Positions 35,382-43,992 of a stretch of 63,907 nucleotides of DNA are shown piece by piece (the stretch's first letter is position 1; the number at the start of each line of letters is the position of its first letter). The translations under genes were made by a program, and so were the position numbers. Source of the stretch: Gemmatimonadota bacterium (GTDB lineage Bacteria; Gemmatimonadota; Gemmatimonadetes; Palauibacterales; Palauibacteraceae); the NCBI GenBank assembly GCA_022825725.1, contig JAJDWE010000030.1:1-63907 (forward strand). The letters run 5' to 3'. The notes below the pieces were generated by a model that saw only the letters and a list, made by a program, of their open reading frames with translations, was not told the DNA's origin and searched no databases.

Positions 35382-36589
35382 CGCGCCGCGTACTCACGCC
35401 GAGCCGCATACCGATCCTGGCGGCGGCCCTCGCCGCCTGCGGCGGCGACGCCGGGCCCACCGGCGAGATCCAGGTCCAGATCCGGGACAGCGCGGGCGTG
35501 CGGATCGTCGAATACGCGGGAGTGCCGGAGGTCGAGGCACCCTTCACCCTCGCGGCCGAGCCGCTGTACCGGCACGGAGCCAACCCCGGCGACTACGAAT
35601 TCCAGTTCGTCGACGCCGGCCGGCTCTTGCCGGATGGAAGCGCGGTCGTTGCCTGGTACAGCGAAGTGATCGTCCTGAGTCCGGACGGCACGACGCACGA
35701 GGTGCTAGCCAGGGCCGGAGAGGGGCCGGGCGAAGTCATCTCCCCCTACTCGGTGTTCGTCCTGGGCCGGGACAGCGTTCTTGTGCCCGATGATCGCCAG
35801 TCTCGCCTCACGCTCTTCGTCGGCGATTCGGTCGCGCGCATCGTGAGCCTCCCCCGGGCCGCGCACTTCGGGGTGGCGGGGATCGGTTCATCCGGTGAGC
35901 TGATGATGATGGACCGATACCCCCACCGTCTCTGGATCGACATCGAGGAGGAGTGGCTTGCCGGGCACATGACCCTGTTCGATATCGAAACCGGCGCCCT
36001 CGACACGGTCGCGTCGTACGACCACTACCCGCGGCAGCGGTCGGGGCAGACACCCCCGATCATCCGGCCCATCGGCGACGTCACGGTCGCGGCCGGGCGC
36101 TTCGTCTACACGAGGTCCGACAGGCCCGAGATCACCTGGCGTCTGCCGGACGGCAGGGTAGAGCAGATCACGCGCTGGCGACCCGGGCCCAACCTGCTGG
36201 ACGAGGAACTCCTGGAGCACGGCGAGGCCTATAATCGAACGTTGGGCCGGAGGCACTACGGAGTGTCCGATGCCCGGCTCGAGGAGATCATTCAGGAAGA
36301 CATGGACCGGTATCGCGCCATGATCGGCCAGCCGATTCCGTTCTTCAGTACCCCCTTCGCCGACGCCGACGGCAACATATGGCTGCCCTCCTACCGGCCC
36401 GCCTACCCGGAAGAGGGGTCCCCGTACACCGTCATTTCCCCGGACGGAGAGTGGCTGGGACAGTTCGAGACGCCGCCCAGGTTCCGAATCCTCGACGTGT
36501 CCGGAGCCCTCGTCCTCGGCGTGCTCCGCGACGACCTCGACATACAAAACGTCGTCGTATACGAACTGGCAGAGCGACCTCGACAGTAG
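35378..36589 (+). CDS. 6-bladed beta-propeller lipoprotein
   Basis: A 403-aa product starting at GTG 35378, overlapping the previous stop by 4 nt. The signal ends LAAALAAC (lipobox AAC), followed by VQIRDSAGVRIVEY, a strand typical of this subgroup (compare VVRDSAGVMIVENE at 37592), and the RAGEGPGEV signature. Late strands include FADADGNIWLPSYRP and YTVISPDGEWLG. It is the last gene before the convergent Abi gene at 36606, 16 nt away. Confidence 0.78.
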   Translation: MTRRVLTPSRIPILAAALAACGGDAGPTGEIQVQIRDSAGVRIVEYAGVPEVEAPFTLAAEPLYRHGANPGDYEFQFVDAGRLLPDGSAVVAWYSEVIVLSPDGTTHEVLARAGEGPGEVISPYSVFVLGRDSVLVPDDRQSRLTLFVGDSVARIVSLPRAAHFGVAGIGSSGELMMMDRYPHRLWIDIEEEWLAGHMTLFDIETGALDTVASYDHYPRQRSGQTPPIIRPIGDVTVAAGRFVYTRSDRPEITWRLPDGRVEQITRWRPGPNLLDEELLEHGEAYNRTLGRRHYGVSDARLEEIIQEDMDRYRAMIGQPIPFFSTPFADADGNIWLPSYRPAYPEEGSPYTVISPDGEWLGQFETPPRFRILDVSGALVLGVLRDDLDIQNVVVYELAERPRQ

Positions 36590-36605
36590 GCAAAGCCGGC
36601 CGGCG

Positions 36606-37319
36606 TCACTTGACGATCGCCTCGGCCTGAGCGCGGAAACCGGCGACGCCCCGGTCGACTACTGCCGGCAGGGGCGAGTGTTTCTCCAGGGTCGCCGCCA
36701 AATCGGGGTTGATCCAGGCTATGGTCTCGAGGATCTCTCGATGGCTTCGGTCGAGCTTCCGGTCCCAAACGGCTTCGTGGTGAGAAACGCGGTTGCGTAG
36801 TTCGCGGAGTGGATTCAGGGCGTGGAAGATCTGGCTTCGTGTGCGCCTGGCGTTGGGCGGATGCGGGAATCCCCTCGTCGCCAACTCGGGCCAGAGGCGC
36901 GGCCCACCCGTGCGCCCCTGTTCATATGACCGTTTGCACAGGCTCACCCAGAAACCAAACCCCAGGACCGAGACAAGCCGGCCCTCGGTCAGCGGACTCC
37001 TTCGTCCCAAGATCGTTGCTTTCGCCTTCTCGACGGCGTCGCGCTCGGGTTCGGCAAGCAGCGAAGGTCGAGCATCGAGCCAACACGGAACCTTGTCATA
37101 ACTGAGCTTGGTCTCATCGATGATCTTTCTGGAGATGTCGAAAAGGCGGTTCCGGACGGTAATTTCAAGGGTATGAAGCGCCGGTTGGAGGGCGCTGCAC
37201 AGCGCCAGATTCCACAGATACCTGGCCACGCAGTCGATCTCGTCGGTGTCCTCAGGCAGAGCGTAGGCACTCAGCCGCTCCGCGGAAAGCGCACTTCGAA
37301 GGCCTTCGATGGGTAGCAT
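36606..37319 (-). CDS. Abi-family (Abi_2) HEPN protein
   Basis: A 237-aa protein of the Abi_2/AbiD-F abortive-infection group. The N-terminal part carries the family signature LHTLEITVRNRLFDIS (near 49-63); FWVSLCKRSYEQ follows. RNRVSHHEAVW places R175 and H180/H181 as the R-x4-H motif of HEPN RNases. GGAG 6 nt before ATG 37319 sets the start. Known members stop phage growth by cutting RNA in the infected cell. It lies alone, reversed, between two operons of propeller genes, which suggests insertion as a single-gene defence cargo. Confidence 0.85.
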   Translation of the reverse strand: MLPIEGLRSALSAERLSAYALPEDTDEIDCVARYLWNLALCSALQPALHTLEITVRNRLFDISRKIIDETKLSYDKVPCWLDARPSLLAEPERDAVEKAKATILGRRSPLTEGRLVSVLGFGFWVSLCKRSYEQGRTGGPRLWPELATRGFPHPPNARRTRSQIFHALNPLRELRNRVSHHEAVWDRKLDRSHREILETIAWINPDLAATLEKHSPLPAVVDRGVAGFRAQAEAIVK

Positions 37320-37431
37320 AGCAACTCCGCAGGTTGCGGTTGGGATGAGAGTTGACGATCCTACAAGTGTATGCCTCAGGTCGTCCTCTACTGCAAAAGG
37401 CCTTCGGGTGCAGCAAGACGCTGGGGTAAGG

Positions 37432-37460
37432 GCCCCGAGGGCGTTTCTCGTCCTCGGGGC
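37432..37460. terminator. Strong hairpin in the gap between the Abi gene and the second propeller operon
   Basis: GCCCCGAGG (37432-37440) pairs with CCTCGGGGC (37452-37460), extendable by AAG/CTT with one G-T pair, around an 11-nt loop. It sits in the 272-nt gap 37320-37591, which otherwise holds no gene I can support. There is only a short T-containing tail. Possibly the old terminator of the 34245-36589 operon. Confidence 0.4.
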
Positions 37461-37520
37461 TCTTGCGTTCCGGCAAGGGTGGCGCTGCCCGAGTGTCCAC
37501 CTGGCGGGGTAGCTCGACCT

Positions 37521-37591
37521 CCGCACAACCAACCCGCCGCTGATCGTGTCCCCGGTTCGGTGCGATTGAACCGAGCCAAAGGGGGAGAGTC
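37521..37591 (+). promoter_or_regulatory. Shared leader of the propeller operons, copy 2
   Basis: Near-copy of 34171-34244: CGCACAACCAA, GTGTCCCCGGTTCGG and GGGGGAGAG in the same order. The inverted repeat is kept, CGGTTC (37553-37558) with GAACCG (37568-37573), although the loop sequence and length differ. The preserved pairing argues for a functional dyad. Confidence 0.55.
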
Positions 37592-38854
37592 ATGGACGAC
37601 GGTTGCCGCGCTGTTCCCTCGGCAGAGTCCGTCGGCGCAAGGCGCTGTCTCGGGACAACTCTGACCGTCCTCGTCGCGGGTATGGTGGGGTCGGCGTGCG
37701 CGGGCGGCGGAGACGGCGTCGGCGATGGCAGCGGAAGCCTGAGAAGTGTCGTCAGGGACAGCGCCGGGGTCATGATCGTCGAGAACGAGCGCCCCCCGCT
37801 CGATTCGCGGCTGGGATGGCGGGTCGGGGAGGCGCCGGTGACGATCGGGTCAGCGGCGGGCGATCCCGCGTACGAACTCTTCCGCGCTTACGACGCGATG
37901 CGGCTTCCCGACGGGCGGATCGTGGTCGCCAACGCGGGTTCCGGCGAACTCCGCGTCTTCGACTCCGACGGCGTCCACCTCGAGTCGTGGGGAGGCCAGG
38001 GCGACGGTCCGGGCGAATTCGGCGCCATGGCTCCGGCGAGTGTGGAGCGGTGGGCGGGCGATTCGCTGATGGCCAGGGAGCCGTTCCAGCGCCGGCTGTC
38101 CGTCTTCTCCGCGCGCGGAACGTTCGGTCGCGCCTTCAGGCTGCAGGGCCGCTACCAGAGCGCGGTCGGCCCGCTTCCGGACGGGAGGATCCTGGCCCAG
38201 ACCCTCACGTCGTACTCGGGCGGCACGCCGGGCACGTCGGAACTCACGCGCCCGGACCTCGAATACGGGATTCTGGAGGCGGACGGGAGCGTACACCGGG
38301 ACCTGGGCGCGTACCCCGGATCGGAACTGTACGTCGCCACTACCGCCGAGAGGACGTTTCCCCGGGCCTACCCGTTCGCTCGCCGCGCGTTCGCGTTCGC
38401 ATGGGGTGACCTGATCGTCATCACCACGAACGACCGCTATGAGATCCGCGCATATCGCGCGGACGGGTCGCTGGCGAGGATCGTCCGTCGCGACCACGAG
38501 GCCCGCGCTCCAACCCGGGCCGACCTGCGTGACTACGTCGCCCGCCAGAACCCCGACCGGCCCGAGGCGCTCGACGCGGTTGCGGACATGCCGCTCGTCG
38601 AGGCGTTCCCCGCCTTCAACGGGGTGTTCGTCGACCGTCTCGGGCACCTCTGGGTCGAGGAATACCGGCTTCCCGGCGAAGAGCACCGGCTGTGGACCGT
38701 ATTCGACCCGGAGGGACGCGTCCTCGGCCTGGTCGAGATGCCCGGGAGCTTCGACGTCACGGAGATCGGCGAGGACTACATCCTCGGCACGCGGGACGAC
38801 GAACTCGATATCGAGTACGTAGAGTCCTGGCCCCTAGACCGTTCCGGTTCGTGA
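37592..38854 (+). CDS. 6-bladed beta-propeller lipoprotein
   Basis: A 420-aa product; GGGGGAGAG precedes ATG 37592. The N-terminus is long, with lipobox GSAC near 37-40, then VVRDSAGVMIVENERPP. Propeller marks include IVVANAGSGELRVFDSDG, the GQGDGPGEF signature and a C-terminal FDPEGRVLGLVEMPGSFDVT ending in SWPLDRSGS. It is closest to the gene at 40283. First gene of the second propeller operon, overlapping the next start (GTGA). Confidence 0.78.
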   Translation: MDDGCRAVPSAESVGARRCLGTTLTVLVAGMVGSACAGGGDGVGDGSGSLRSVVRDSAGVMIVENERPPLDSRLGWRVGEAPVTIGSAAGDPAYELFRAYDAMRLPDGRIVVANAGSGELRVFDSDGVHLESWGGQGDGPGEFGAMAPASVERWAGDSLMAREPFQRRLSVFSARGTFGRAFRLQGRYQSAVGPLPDGRILAQTLTSYSGGTPGTSELTRPDLEYGILEADGSVHRDLGAYPGSELYVATTAERTFPRAYPFARRAFAFAWGDLIVITTNDRYEIRAYRADGSLARIVRRDHEARAPTRADLRDYVARQNPDRPEALDAVADMPLVEAFPAFNGVFVDRLGHLWVEEYRLPGEEHRLWTVFDPEGRVLGLVEMPGSFDVTEIGEDYILGTRDDELDIEYVESWPLDRSGS

Positions 38855-39981
38855 AGTCCGGCATCCCGGTCGCGCTCGGTCTGATCCTGGGAGCCGCCGG
38901 GTGTGTCGACGGCGGCGCCCCCGCCCCGCCTCCCGAGATATCCGTTTTCGAGGGGGCGGTCGATCTGGAGATCGGCGAGGTCGAGGGGGAGGATCCCTAC
39001 CTGTTCACGAGAATCGGCTCCGTCGTGGAAGACGACCGCGGGCGGGTGATCGTGACGGACTATCAGACGCACGAGGTTCGGGTGTTCGAACCGGACGGCC
39101 GCTTCAGCTTCTCCGTTGGTGGCCAGGGGGAGGGGCCCGGCGAACTGACGAATCCCTGCTGCATGACCTTCGGGCCCAATGGCCTCCTGTGGGTGCGGGA
39201 GAACGTCCGCTACAGCGCGTTCAGACTCGACGACGACGGCGCGGAGTACGCGCGCAGCGTCAGGAGCATGAACGCCTCCTTCAACCTGATCGCTCCGGTG
39301 ACCTTCGACGCGGAGGGCCGGCTCGTCGATCTCGGGATGGCGGCGGGCGACACCCGGTTCACGCGTTTCCACCTGGGGCCGGGCATGGCAGTGGATACGG
39401 TCCCGATGGTGACGGAAGAGGAGCAGGCCACGGGCTTCAGCCCGGTCGACATCAGGGTGGGGGACCAGGCCGCCACATTCTTCCTCTACCAGCCCTTCGG
39501 CCCGCTGTGGATTCACGGGCACGGGTCGGGCGGCTGGTGGGCCACGGCGGTCAGTTCCGCGTATGCGGTCACGCTGCACCATCCCGATGGGAGCACGTCG
39601 CTGATCCAGGTGCCGCTGCAGGGACCGGAGTTGAGCCCGGACGAACGCCAGGGCGCGCAGGCCCGCATCGACCAGGAGAGGGAGAGATTCGATCTGAGGG
39701 AACACCCATTCGGAATCCCCGATCGCAAGCCGGTCCTCGCCGAACTCTTCTTCGATCGCGGAGGCCGGCTGTGGGTGGAGAAGACGGGGGTCGACGGGCA
39801 GGACATGCGCGAGGCCGACGTCTACCGCGAGGGCACGCTGGTGGCGCGATACCGCTGGCCGCGCCGCGTCAGCCACCCCGTCGGGTCCCCCTGGGTCACC
39901 GAGTCGACCCTCTACGGCACGACGCGCGACTCTCTCGACGTGTGGCGCGCCGCGCGCGTCCGCTTCACCCGTCGAGGTTGA
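38851..39981 (+). CDS. 6-bladed beta-propeller lipoprotein
   Basis: A 376-aa lipoprotein from GTG 38851, overlapping the preceding stop. The short signal KSGIPVALGLILGAAGC gives a clear lipobox. The body has VIVTDYQTHEVRVFEPDG and the GQGEGPGEL signature followed by a Cys-Cys pair (NPCCMTFG), unusual among the paralogues and possibly a disulfide. It is more diverged than the flanking members and ends 32 nt before the deleted copy at 40014. Confidence 0.77.
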   Translation: MKSGIPVALGLILGAAGCVDGGAPAPPPEISVFEGAVDLEIGEVEGEDPYLFTRIGSVVEDDRGRVIVTDYQTHEVRVFEPDGRFSFSVGGQGEGPGELTNPCCMTFGPNGLLWVRENVRYSAFRLDDDGAEYARSVRSMNASFNLIAPVTFDAEGRLVDLGMAAGDTRFTRFHLGPGMAVDTVPMVTEEEQATGFSPVDIRVGDQAATFFLYQPFGPLWIHGHGSGGWWATAVSSAYAVTLHHPDGSTSLIQVPLQGPELSPDERQGAQARIDQERERFDLREHPFGIPDRKPVLAELFFDRGGRLWVEKTGVDGQDMREADVYREGTLVARYRWPRRVSHPVGSPWVTESTLYGTTRDSLDVWRAARVRFTRRG

Positions 39982-40013
39982 CGTGCGACCCCCGGGAGCC
40001 GGAGCGTAGGACC

Positions 40014-40286
40014 ATGCGAAACGTCATTCTCGGGGGCCGGTTCGCGGCGGCGGGCGTCCTGGTCGCTGGCGGGAGCGTGCTGTGCCTGGAATCGGGCCTA
40101 CAATCGGTCGTGCGGGACAGCGCCGGCACCGTGTTCGATCCCGAGGGCCGGGCCCTCGGTTTCCCGGAGACCCCGCCGGGCCTGCGCATCCTCGAGATCG
40201 GCCCCGACTACGTCCTGGGCGGCGCACACGACGCACTCGGAATCGAGTACGCCCAACTGTGGCCGCTCGACCGATCCGACCCATGA
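40014..40286 (+). pseudogene. Internally deleted beta-propeller remnant
   Basis: A 90-aa open frame joining the two ends of a propeller gene. A signal-like N-terminus and LQSVVRDSAGT are followed at once, near 40130, by VFDPEGRALGFPETPPGLR and the C-terminal tail LWPLDRSDP. In the full-length neighbours about 300 residues lie between these parts, including the G-E/D-G-P-G-E signature. The deletion is in frame and the stop still overlaps the next start (ATGA), so the remnant may be translated and keep coupling to the gene at 40283. Confidence 0.8.
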
Positions 40287-41497
40287 GGGTCCGCTGCCCC
40301 GCTCCGTCGCGGATGTGCATTCTGGCCGGCGCCGCCGCGACGTGTGCCGTTGCGGCGTGCGCCGACGCCGAGGATGGGAGTGCGGGACTCGAGTCCGTTG
40401 TGCGCGACAGCTCGGGCGTGACGATCGTCGAGAACGAACAGCCCGCCGCAGATACGCGGCTCGGTTGGCGGGTCGGTGCGGAGCCCGCCCTCTCGATCGG
40501 CGCCTTCGAGGCCGCCCCGGCGTACGAGTTGTACCAGGTCATGGACGCCGCAAGGCTTGAGGACGGCAGGATCGTCGTCGCCAACGCGGGATCCGGCGAA
40601 CTGCGCGTGTTCGACGCGTCGGGCACCCACCTCGCCTCGTGGGGTGGACGAGGGGAAGGGCCGGGCGAGTTCGGCGACTTCGCCGCTCCCTATAGTGTCG
40701 AACCGTGGCCCGGCGATTCGATTGCGGGGTCGGACGCGTTTGCGAGGAGGATGTCGATCTTCGATGCACACGGCGTGCACGGCCGCACGTTCGTGCTGGA
40801 AGATCCGTTCTACGCCCTCATCGGCGCACTTCCAGACGGACAAATGCTCCTCCGGACCATGGACCAGTTCGTTGCCGGCACCATGGGGACCGGGACGGTG
40901 CGCATGGACGTCGAATACGGCATCGTGGCGCCGACCGGACGCCTGCATGCGGCGCTCGGGCCGTATCCGGGCCACGAGCGGTACATCATCGACGACGACC
41001 GCGGGATGCGCCCGTACCCACAGGCCTTCAGCCGTTCCGGCATCGCCCGCGTCTGGGGGGATCTCATCATCGTCGGCTCCAACGATCACTACGAAATCCG
41101 GGCCTACACGACGGACGGTGCGCTGGTGCGGATCGTACGCCGCGAGCACGACGCTCGGGGGCCGACCCGGGCCGACCGCGACGCCCATCTCGCAGAGCTT
41201 TATGCGGACCGTACCGAGCAGGAGCGTGCGGAGGCGCTGGCCGATCTCGAGGAAATGCCGTTGCCGGAAGCCTTCCCGGCGTTCGGGGGGGTTCTGGCGG
41301 ACGCCCGCGGCCATCTTTGGGTGGAGGACTACCGGCTGCCCGGCGAACCGGCCCCCGCGTGGACGGTCTTCGACCCGACGGGCCGCGTACTCGGCCTCGT
41401 CGAGCTTCCCCCGGCTCTGACCGTCTTCGAGATTGGCGAAGACTACGTTCTGGGTCGAGTGTCCGACGACCTCGGCATCGAGCGCGTCCAACTGTGA
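40283..41497 (+). CDS. 6-bladed beta-propeller lipoprotein, slightly truncated
   Basis: A 404-aa lipoprotein from ATG 40283, overlapping the remnant's stop. The lipobox is AVAAC near 22-26, then VVRDSSGVTIVENEQPA and the GRGEGPGEF signature. It is closely similar to the gene at 37592. The stop TGA (41495-41497) lies where paralogues have Trp: after it the frame reads QLDRSGG and a second TGA at 41519-41521, matching the WPLDRS-type tail of the paralogues. So a TGG-to-TGA change trimmed about eight residues. Confidence 0.78.
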   Translation: MRVRCPAPSRMCILAGAAATCAVAACADAEDGSAGLESVVRDSSGVTIVENEQPAADTRLGWRVGAEPALSIGAFEAAPAYELYQVMDAARLEDGRIVVANAGSGELRVFDASGTHLASWGGRGEGPGEFGDFAAPYSVEPWPGDSIAGSDAFARRMSIFDAHGVHGRTFVLEDPFYALIGALPDGQMLLRTMDQFVAGTMGTGTVRMDVEYGIVAPTGRLHAALGPYPGHERYIIDDDRGMRPYPQAFSRSGIARVWGDLIIVGSNDHYEIRAYTTDGALVRIVRREHDARGPTRADRDAHLAELYADRTEQERAEALADLEEMPLPEAFPAFGGVLADARGHLWVEDYRLPGEPAPAWTVFDPTGRVLGLVELPPALTVFEIGEDYVLGRVSDDLGIERVQL

Positions 41498-41659
41498 CAG
41501 CTCGACCGATCCGGCGGCTGACGGCCCGGCGGCCGCTCGCTCCCGTTGCGGGCGGGGGCTAGTTTCGGCGCGCAGGCGAACCGCCACGGAGGTCCGATAT
41601 TCGTGGCGGAATCCCCCCCCCAACGAACTTCCCGACCAGGAGAGCGTAGCAGGGGCGTA

Positions 41660-43987
41660 ATGAACGGTATCGAGCGCGAGAAGATCGGTCCGCTGACGCT
41701 GCGTCTGTGGGGGCTGGTGACGGCCCTCGGCGTGTGGTCGCTCTATCTGCTCACGATCGCGCCGACGACCGGGTTCTGGGACACGTCGGAGTACGTGACG
41801 ACGGCCCACATCCTCGGGCTGCCGCACCCGCCGGGGAACCCGTTCTTCGTCCTCGTGGGCCGCGTGTGGGATCTGCTGCTCGGCTTCACCGGCCTCCCCG
41901 TCGCGCTCCGCATCAACGTGCTCAGCGCGACGCTCTCCGCCGGCGCGAGCTTCTTCTCCTTCCTCGCCGTGGCGCGCATGGTCGCGCACTTCCGCGAGAA
42001 CCGGCACGAGATCCTCGTCGCTTCGATGGTGGCGGTCTGGATCGGGGCGACCGCCTTCACCGTCTGGACCCAGTCGAATCTGAACGAGAAGGTCTACACG
42101 CTCTCCCTCTTCATCGTCTCCCTCGTCAGCTACCTGACGATGGTGTGGGTGGACGAGGCGGACACCGCGCGCGGGAACCGGCTGCTCGTGCTCATCGCGC
42201 TCCTGCTCGGCCTGGGCTGGTCGAACCACACGATGTCGCTGCTGCCGGGCCCGGCGCTCGCGCTCTTCGTCCTCCTCAACCGCTGGCGGGCCGCGCTGAA
42301 CCCGCGCGTCCTCGGGCTGGGGGTCGTGCTCTTCGCGGTCGGCTACTCGGTGCAGCTCCTCTTCGTCCCCATCCGGTCGGCGCAGAACCCGATCATCGAC
42401 GAGGCGGACCCGGAGTGTCCGACGCTCCTCTCGGCCGTCACGCCGAGCGTGATCGACGACCGGTTCGGGAACAGCAAGATCTCGGTGGCGTGCGAGCCGC
42501 TCGCGCTGTCGCTCATCCGCGACCAGTACGGCCCGGGGCCGGTCACGCAGCGCCAGGCTCCGCTTCACCGCCAGTATGCGAACTACTGGCAGTACTTCGA
42601 CTGGCAGTGGGCGCGCTCGCTGCCGCCGGGCGGCCGGGTCGCCGTCAGCATGATCTTCCTCTTTCTCGCGCTCCTCGGTCTGTGGACCCACTTCCGGAGC
42701 GACCGGAAGACCTTCGTCTACGCGGGCACGCTCTTCTTCACGGTCACGCTGCTCCTCGTCTACTACCTGAATTTCAAGCACGGCTACTCCCTCTACCTGG
42801 AGGAGGTGCCGAACATCCTCCAGCACGAGGTCCGGGAGCGGGACTACTTCTACATCATCGGCTTCCAGCTGTGGGGGATCTACGCCGGACTGGGGCTCGT
42901 CGCGCTGTGGGGCAACTGGTCCGTCCCGGATCGACGGCGGAGCGCGGTGCCCCCGGACCGGACGAGTCTGCCGGAGGACCGCCCGGCCGGATTCAGCGCG
43001 CGGCACCGGAGGGCGGCGCCGATCCTCGCCGTCGCGCTCGTGCCCTTCCTCTTCAACTTCGCGCGCGCGGACCGGACGGAGGACAGCGCGGCCCGCGACT
43101 GGGCGTACAACATCCTGCAGTCGGTCGAGCCGTACGCCGTGCTGTTCACAAACGGGGACAACGACACCTTCCCGCTCTGGTACCTGCAGGAGGTAGAGGG
43201 GATTCGGCGCGACGTGACCGTCATCGTCCACTCCTACCTCGGCACGGACTGGTATCCGAAGCAGTTGCGGTCGCTGACGACGCCGTGCGAGCCGGGGGTG
43301 TCCGCGGCGGATTCCCCGACGACCGTCGTGTGCCAGCGTCCCTTCGATGAGGCGAATTCGGCGAGCCCGTATGCCGACGCGGAAGCGACGCCCCCCTCGC
43401 GCTCGATCATCGCCCTCACCGACGAGCAGATCGACGGACTCACGCCGGGGATCGCAGTCGCCCGGGACACGGCGTTCCGGGTCTCGAGTGCGGTGACGGC
43501 GACGGTGCGCGGCGGGGACTCGATTCTGTACCCCGACATCCTCGTGTTCCACATCATACAGCAGTCGCTGGGGGACCGGCCGGTCTACTTCGCGGCGACC
43601 GCTCCGCCCGTGTACGGGAAGTGGGGGCTGCAGCCGCACCTCGTCCGGCACGGGCTCGCCTTCAAGCTCGTGGACGCGCCGCTCGAGGCGACGGACGACC
43701 TCGTGGACCTGCGCGAGTACATGCCGAACACGATTTCGCCGACGTGGAACGACCGGGTGCGCACGGCGGAACTGCTGTGGGAGGTGTTCGAGGTCGAAGA
43801 CGTGCTGGGATGGGAGGAGTGGCCCGAGCCGTCCACGCAGTCGAGCATCCCGGCCCAGTACTACCTCGCGTACTACCTGCAGGGGATGACGGAGGAGCAC
43901 CTGGGCGACGTGGAAGCCGCCGAGCGGGCGTATCAGCGCGCGGACCGTTTCGGGTTCCTTGCGGGTCTCGGAGCCCCCGCCAACTGA
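41660..43987 (+). CDS. DUF2723 (TMEM260-like) membrane protein
   Basis: A 775-aa polytopic protein. TIAPTTGFWDTSEYVTTAHI near residue 40 and LGLPHPPGNPFFVLVGR are the DUF2723 signature; the acidic D/E pair in the first loop resembles the catalytic site of GT-C glycosyltransferases. About ten helices fill the first 450 residues, and a soluble C-terminal region of about 330 holds NGDNDTFPLWYLQEVEGIRR, typical of the family. Human TMEM260, in the same family, is an O-mannosyltransferase; a lipid-linked sugar transferase role here is inferred. The following gene is a tandem paralogue. Confidence 0.85.
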   Translation: MNGIEREKIGPLTLRLWGLVTALGVWSLYLLTIAPTTGFWDTSEYVTTAHILGLPHPPGNPFFVLVGRVWDLLLGFTGLPVALRINVLSATLSAGASFFSFLAVARMVAHFRENRHEILVASMVAVWIGATAFTVWTQSNLNEKVYTLSLFIVSLVSYLTMVWVDEADTARGNRLLVLIALLLGLGWSNHTMSLLPGPALALFVLLNRWRAALNPRVLGLGVVLFAVGYSVQLLFVPIRSAQNPIIDEADPECPTLLSAVTPSVIDDRFGNSKISVACEPLALSLIRDQYGPGPVTQRQAPLHRQYANYWQYFDWQWARSLPPGGRVAVSMIFLFLALLGLWTHFRSDRKTFVYAGTLFFTVTLLLVYYLNFKHGYSLYLEEVPNILQHEVRERDYFYIIGFQLWGIYAGLGLVALWGNWSVPDRRRSAVPPDRTSLPEDRPAGFSARHRRAAPILAVALVPFLFNFARADRTEDSAARDWAYNILQSVEPYAVLFTNGDNDTFPLWYLQEVEGIRRDVTVIVHSYLGTDWYPKQLRSLTTPCEPGVSAADSPTTVVCQRPFDEANSASPYADAEATPPSRSIIALTDEQIDGLTPGIAVARDTAFRVSSAVTATVRGGDSILYPDILVFHIIQQSLGDRPVYFAATAPPVYGKWGLQPHLVRHGLAFKLVDAPLEATDDLVDLREYMPNTISPTWNDRVRTAELLWEVFEVEDVLGWEEWPEPSTQSSIPAQYYLAYYLQGMTEEHLGDVEAAERAYQRADRFGFLAGLGAPAN

Positions 43988-43992
43988 GCGTG

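Noticed and set aside
37320-37591. Possible mobile-element end or attC site between the Abi gene and the propeller operon
   Set aside because: There is a strong hairpin, but no integrase, no target-site duplication, no terminal inverted repeats and no second similar site that I can see.
40208-43900. A 1230-codon minus-strand open frame
   Set aside because: It lies antisense to well supported propeller and DUF2723 genes, is Arg/Glu/Pro-rich low complexity, and has no domain. It is a mirror frame created by GC-rich codon use.
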